Origin: Bacillota bacterium
Lineage (GTDB): Bacteria; Bacillota; UBA4882; UBA8346
Direction of reading: 5' to 3'
Assembly: GCA_012728785.1 (NCBI GenBank)
Contig: JAAYEK010000030.1
Location: 1-37,759 of the forward strand
Length of the DNA stretch: 37,759 nucleotides
The translations under genes and the position numbers were made by a program. Under the pieces are notes generated by a model. It made no database searches and was not told the DNA's origin. It saw only the letters and a program-made list of their open reading frames with translations. Below are positions 34,757 to 37,759 of this stretch, piece by piece (position 1 is the stretch's first letter; every line of letters begins with the position of its first letter).

Positions 34757-35772
34757 TAGCGGTTAATTGCCTTCTCCCAATCGGCTAACCACCGGTCTAT
34801 TTTAGCCGCGACTTGGTCCGAAGGCAGGTTTAGAATCCGTTTGGCTTGAGCCGCAATTCTAAAACTAGCCGGAAGTTTGGCATCGCTAGTCGCCGGATAC
34901 ATGAACTGACTCTCCGGAATTAGGCTTTGAAAATCAGGCGAAAGCAAATAATCCACTAACTGTTGGGCTTCTTTAAGATTAGCCGAACCTTTGACAATAC
35001 CCATCCCCTCGATCTGGGCATAAGCCGTTTCATCTAATACCAATGCCTGATAACGTTCGGTTTTGTCATAAAGCAGGTGATAAACTGGGCTAGTTCCGTA
35101 TGAAAGCACTATCGGCGCTTCTCCGGCGGTATATATCCCATAAGCTTCGTCCCATCCGGGAGTAATCGCCAACAAGTTTGGTTTCAATTGCCGCCAATAA
35201 TCGAGATAACCCTTTTCCCCGTAAAGCGCGACTGTGGTTAATAGAAACACTTGTCCCGGAGAAGAAGTTAGCGGGTTTTCAATAATAATTTTACCTTTAT
35301 AGTATGGGTCTAGTAAATCCCGATGGCTCTTGGGAACGCGATCCAACCTTTCCCGGTCGTAATTAAAAACTACATAGCCATAGTCGAAAGGTATCATCCG
35401 GTATTGGGGGTCAAAAACCAATTCCGGCCGGATCTTGGAGGCGGCTTTGGGTTTATATGCTTGGAAAATATCCTTCTCTATCGCTTTGTTAAAATAGTTA
35501 TTGTCCAATCCTATTACCAAATCAGCCTGGGGTTTTTGTTTCTCTTGGATTAATTGATTGAACAGTGGTCCAGTATCGGAGAAAGACCGAAACTCAACCT
35601 TAATCTGTTCGGTTTTTGCAAAATGATCCTTGATTGTGTCGGCCAAACTTACTGGAAAGCTGGAATATGTATAAACGGTTAGTTTTCGGGAAGCTCCATC
35701 CGCAGCTCCAAATTGAAACATTAAACTGAAAAATAAGCTTCCCAACATAATTGTCATGATTTTGGATCTCAT
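34756..35772 (-). CDS. thiB: Thiamine-binding periplasmic protein
   Basis: Solute-binding protein of 338 aa. Signal peptide with a hydrophobic core at residues 5-20 and cleavage near 24-27, without a lipobox cysteine. The mature part follows the ThiB family: KLTVYTYSSFP, then DLVIGLDNNYF, IPFDYGYVVFNYD, SPGQVFLLTTVALYGE and APIVLSYGTSPVYH. Its place after a TPP riboswitch supports thiamine or a phosphorylated form as ligand. A soluble binding protein suggests a true periplasm. Confidence 0.9.
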   Translation of the reverse strand: MRSKIMTIMLGSLFFSLMFQFGAADGASRKLTVYTYSSFPVSLADTIKDHFAKTEQIKVEFRSFSDTGPLFNQLIQEKQKPQADLVIGLDNNYFNKAIEKDIFQAYKPKAASKIRPELVFDPQYRMIPFDYGYVVFNYDRERLDRVPKSHRDLLDPYYKGKIIIENPLTSSPGQVFLLTTVALYGEKGYLDYWRQLKPNLLAITPGWDEAYGIYTAGEAPIVLSYGTSPVYHLLYDKTERYQALVLDETAYAQIEGMGIVKGSANLKEAQQLVDYLLSPDFQSLIPESQFMYPATSDAKLPASFRIAAQAKRILNLPSDQVAAKIDRWLADWEKAINR

Positions 35773-35824
35773 TTTGACAACTCCTTTTTACTTGATTCAT
35801 TTAGCAGAATCCGATTAATCCCGA

Positions 35825-35851
35825 CAAAAAAATAACCCCCAAAGCGGGGGT
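35825..35851 (-). terminator. Riboswitch-controlled terminator before thiB
   Basis: On the minus strand ACCCCC (complement of 35846-35851), loop, GGGGGT (complement of 35835-35840) and then a T-run at 35825-35834. It lies between the TPP aptamer and thiB, so it is the likely expression platform (transcription attenuation). Confidence 0.92.
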
Positions 35852-35865
35852 GAAAGTAACCTATT

Positions 35866-35932
35866 TCCCTACGCCAGCATTACCCGGATCAGGTTAAGGG
35901 TATAATCTCAGCCTCGTATATCGAAGCACCCC
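35866..35932 (-). promoter_or_regulatory. TPP riboswitch (THI element)
   Basis: On the minus strand the conserved THI cores are present in order: GGGGTGC, CTGAGA, ACCCTTAACCTGATCCGG and GTAATGCTGGCGTAGGGA. These match the thiamine pyrophosphate aptamer, including CUGAGA and the CCUGAUC/UAAUGC parts. It should stop transcription of the transporter operon when TPP is plentiful. Confidence 0.97.
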
Positions 35933-35950
35933 TTTAAAAATCTTAATCAA

Positions 35951-35979
35951 ATATTAGCACAAGAAGGCTTTCAAGTCAA
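35951..35979 (-). promoter_or_regulatory. Promoter of the thiB-thiP-thiQ operon
   Basis: On the minus strand TTGACT (35974-35979), 17 bases, TAATAT (35951-35956) with an extended TG. The predicted start lies about 12 bases before the riboswitch. Confidence 0.82.
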
Positions 35980-36032
35980 ATAACACCCGGACACTAATCC
36001 CTTTTATCCGCTTGATCAGGCTAATCCTGGTT

Positions 36033-37370
36033 TCATTTCTGTTTTGAAAGACTCTGGAACTTGCTGAATTCTTTCTGGAAGTAGAAATCAACCGATCCTA
36101 CCGGGCCGTTCCGTTGCTTGGCGATGATTAACTCGGTGATATTTTTCCGGTCAGTCTCCGGGTTATAATAATCTTCCCGATACAGGAACCCGACAATATC
36201 GGCGTCTTGTTCCAAAGAACCTGATTCCCGAAGATCAGCCAAAGCCGGCCTTTTGTCGGCCCGCTGTTCTACCGCCCGGGACAGCTGGGAAAGGGCAATC
36301 ACCGGAACATCTAATTCCCTTGCCAACGCCTTTAAGGAACGGGAGATATCTGAAACTTCCTGCTGTCGGTTTTCGCTTCGAGAACGTGACTGCATCAATT
36401 GCAAGTAGTCGATGATGACCAATCCCAACCCATGCTCAGCTTTGATCCTCCTGGTCTTAGCCCTGATTTCCAAGGCGGAAATTCCCGGAGTATCGTCAAT
36501 AAAGAGCATGGCTTCGGAGAGTCGCCCCAATGCATGGGAAAGTTTGGGCCAATCATCATCCTTAAGAGTGCCGGTACGAATCCGTTGGTTATCAACCCCC
36601 GCCTCGGAACAGAGTAACTTCAAGGCCAGCTGTTCCTTGGACATTTCCAAGCTGAAAATAATCGCCGGGATTTTTAGCTCTACCGCCACATGACTGCCTA
36701 AGTTTAAGGCAAAAGTGGTCTTTCCCATACTGGGCCGGGCAGCCAAGATAATCATGTCGGAAGGTTGGAGACCGGCGGTCATCCGGTCAAAATCCGGATA
36801 TCCGGTAGGCAGTCCGGTGACTCCCCCCTTGGACTCATAAAGCTTCTCGATGCGCTCGAAGGTTTCCACCAAGATACTCCGAAGACTGACAAAACCTTTA
36901 ATATTTCGCTTTTGAGAAATCTCGAAGATATCTTTTTCAGCCCGATCTAAAATTACATCCACTTCTTCGGAGCCTTCGTAACCCATTTTTACGATATTAG
37001 TGGCAACAGTGATAATCGACCGTAGCAATGACTTCTCAGCGACAATCTTAGCATAATGCTCAATATTGGCAGCAGTAGGTACGAAATTGGCCAACTGGGT
37101 CAGGTAGGACACGCCCCCGATCTTATCCAGCATACCCCGCTGTTTCAATTCTTCGGAAACGGTGATCAGATCCACCGGTTCGCCTTTATTGGCCAAATGA
37201 ACCACTACTTCGAAGATGACCCGGTGGGCTTCCCGGTAAAAATCTTCGGCGCGTAAAAGCTCGGCGCCTTTATAAATGGCATCTTTCTCCAGAAGCATCG
37301 ACCCTAAGGTCGATTGCTCGGCGTCCAGGTTCTGAGGGGGTATTCGTTCCAAAGCTGTAGCGCCGTTCAT
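36033..37370 (-). CDS. dnaB: Replicative DNA helicase DnaB
   Basis: Hexameric 5'-3' helicase of the replication fork. N-terminal primase-interacting domain begins PPQNLDAEQSTLGSMLLEKDAI. The RecA-like core has Walker A ARPSMGKTTFALN, IFSLEMSKEQL, Walker B VIIDYLQLM and DLRESGSLEQDADIVGFLYR. 445 aa is standard, with no intein. GGGAGG precedes the ATG. Apparently monocistronic here, with an AT-rich 230-base gap to the divergent MarR gene. Confidence 0.98.
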   Translation of the reverse strand: MNGATALERIPPQNLDAEQSTLGSMLLEKDAIYKGAELLRAEDFYREAHRVIFEVVVHLANKGEPVDLITVSEELKQRGMLDKIGGVSYLTQLANFVPTAANIEHYAKIVAEKSLLRSIITVATNIVKMGYEGSEEVDVILDRAEKDIFEISQKRNIKGFVSLRSILVETFERIEKLYESKGGVTGLPTGYPDFDRMTAGLQPSDMIILAARPSMGKTTFALNLGSHVAVELKIPAIIFSLEMSKEQLALKLLCSEAGVDNQRIRTGTLKDDDWPKLSHALGRLSEAMLFIDDTPGISALEIRAKTRRIKAEHGLGLVIIDYLQLMQSRSRSENRQQEVSDISRSLKALARELDVPVIALSQLSRAVEQRADKRPALADLRESGSLEQDADIVGFLYREDYYNPETDRKNITELIIAKQRNGPVGSVDFYFQKEFSKFQSLSKQK

Positions 37371-37521
37371 GTAGTTCCTCCCAATTGGTGGTCAAAAAAC
37401 ATTACTATCAATATTCTTCTTTGAGTTGATGACTCCCTGCCGCCAATTGAAAAATATTGGTCCAATAAATATTTTTACTCTAAAAGTATTCTTACGTAAT
37501 TATTACAAATCCTTTTATTCA

Positions 37522-37550
37522 TTGACAATAAGCTTCGGTTGGCATAAAAT
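37522..37550 (+). promoter_or_regulatory. Promoter of the MarR-family gene
   Basis: TTGACA (37522-37527), 17 bases, TAAAAT (37545-37550). A near-consensus SigA promoter. Confidence 0.85.
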
Positions 37551-37551
37551 A

Positions 37552-37583
37552 ATTAAACGTTTAATAGTTTAATGGTTAACCAT
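37552..37583. promoter_or_regulatory. Two palindromes downstream of the MarR gene promoter
   Basis: ATTAAACGTTTAAT (37552-37565, perfect 14-bp palindrome) and ATGGTTAACCAT (37572-37583, perfect 12-bp palindrome) occupy the stretch between the -10 and the ribosome-binding site. Centres are 19 bases apart, just under two helix turns. Probable autorepressor operators. Confidence 0.7.
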
Positions 37584-37600
37584 AGTTAAGGAGCGCGGCG

Positions 37601-37759
37601 ATGAAAATAAAGTTGACAGAGATTGTCGGCCGGTTTTACCAGTTGGAGATCTTAAGGCGGGGTTACATTCAGGAAGCAACGGCGGATATAGGCTTGTACT
37701 TCGGACAACTGCCTATTTTAGAATACGTAATCGCCCATGATGGCTGCACTCAAAAAGAG
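37601..37759 (+). CDS. MarR-family transcriptional regulator, N-terminal part
   Basis: 53 codons are in the window and the gene runs off its end. The sequence shows the MarR layout: an N-terminal helix (EIVGRFYQLEILRRGYIQEA) followed by GLYFGQLPILEYVIAHDGCTQKE, the start of the winged-helix domain. AAGGAG lies seven bases before the ATG. Ligand and targets cannot be told. The palindromes in its leader suggest autoregulation. Confidence 0.82.
   Translation, partial: MKIKLTEIVGRFYQLEILRRGYIQEATADIGLYFGQLPILEYVIAHDGCTQKE

Overview
The window looks like chromosomal DNA from a spore-forming member of the Bacillota that probably has an outer membrane. The block phoH–pgpH–ybeY–dgkA/PAP2–cdd–era with yqfC/yqfD in front is a Firmicutes signature, and yqfC/yqfD are sporulation genes. 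Two signal-peptide proteins built of alternating beta-strands and ending in YSF look like outer-membrane beta-barrels. The thiamine-binding protein has a plain signal peptide instead of a lipobox, which fits a periplasm. A Limnochordia/Hydrogenispora-like diderm lineage would fit, but that is inference.

Layout. 1-6.3 kb: recJ (-), a membrane-anchored lytic transglycosylase (+), a HAD phosphatase and an HD-domain nucleotidase (-), and a TPR membrane protein (+). 6.3-19.6 kb: a long minus-strand housekeeping stretch. In transcription order it is yqfC-yqfD-phoH-pgpH-ybeY-dgkA/PAP2-cdd-GNAT-era-queA-tgt-yajC, then a terminator, then a consensus promoter driving a 56-aa membrane protein followed by secD-secF. 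Most stops and starts overlap or nearly touch.

19.8-30.6 kb is accessory. It holds a PAAR-like (DUF4280) protein with an HNH-type C-terminal toxin and a HEAT-repeat partner. Next come an HU-like DNA-binding protein preceded by nine helically phased 21-22 bp iterons, a lipoprotein/helical-protein pair, an AbrB-type regulator with a zinc ribbon, and a small gene under a LexA-like box. Then comes a restriction-modification island (Vsr, a small helical protein, a C5 methylase and a HindVP-family endonuclease). It is followed by a metal-dependent hydrolase, a 58-aa excisionase-like HTH protein, an array of GGA-loop hairpins, and a truncated RadC/JAB gene.

30.6-37.8 kb: two paralogous beta-barrel proteins (+), a TPP-riboswitch-controlled thiamine ABC transporter operon thiB-thiP-thiQ (-), dnaB (-), and the start of a MarR-family gene (+) with palindromic operators.

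Points that most deserve a second look: the iteron array at 22605-22796; the GGA-loop hairpin array at 29994-30137 next to the RadC remnant; two GRCGYC motifs (the specificity known for HindV) inside the methylase/endonuclease promoter region; the LexA-like box at 24328-24341; and the hairpin that masks the yqfC ribosome-binding site.
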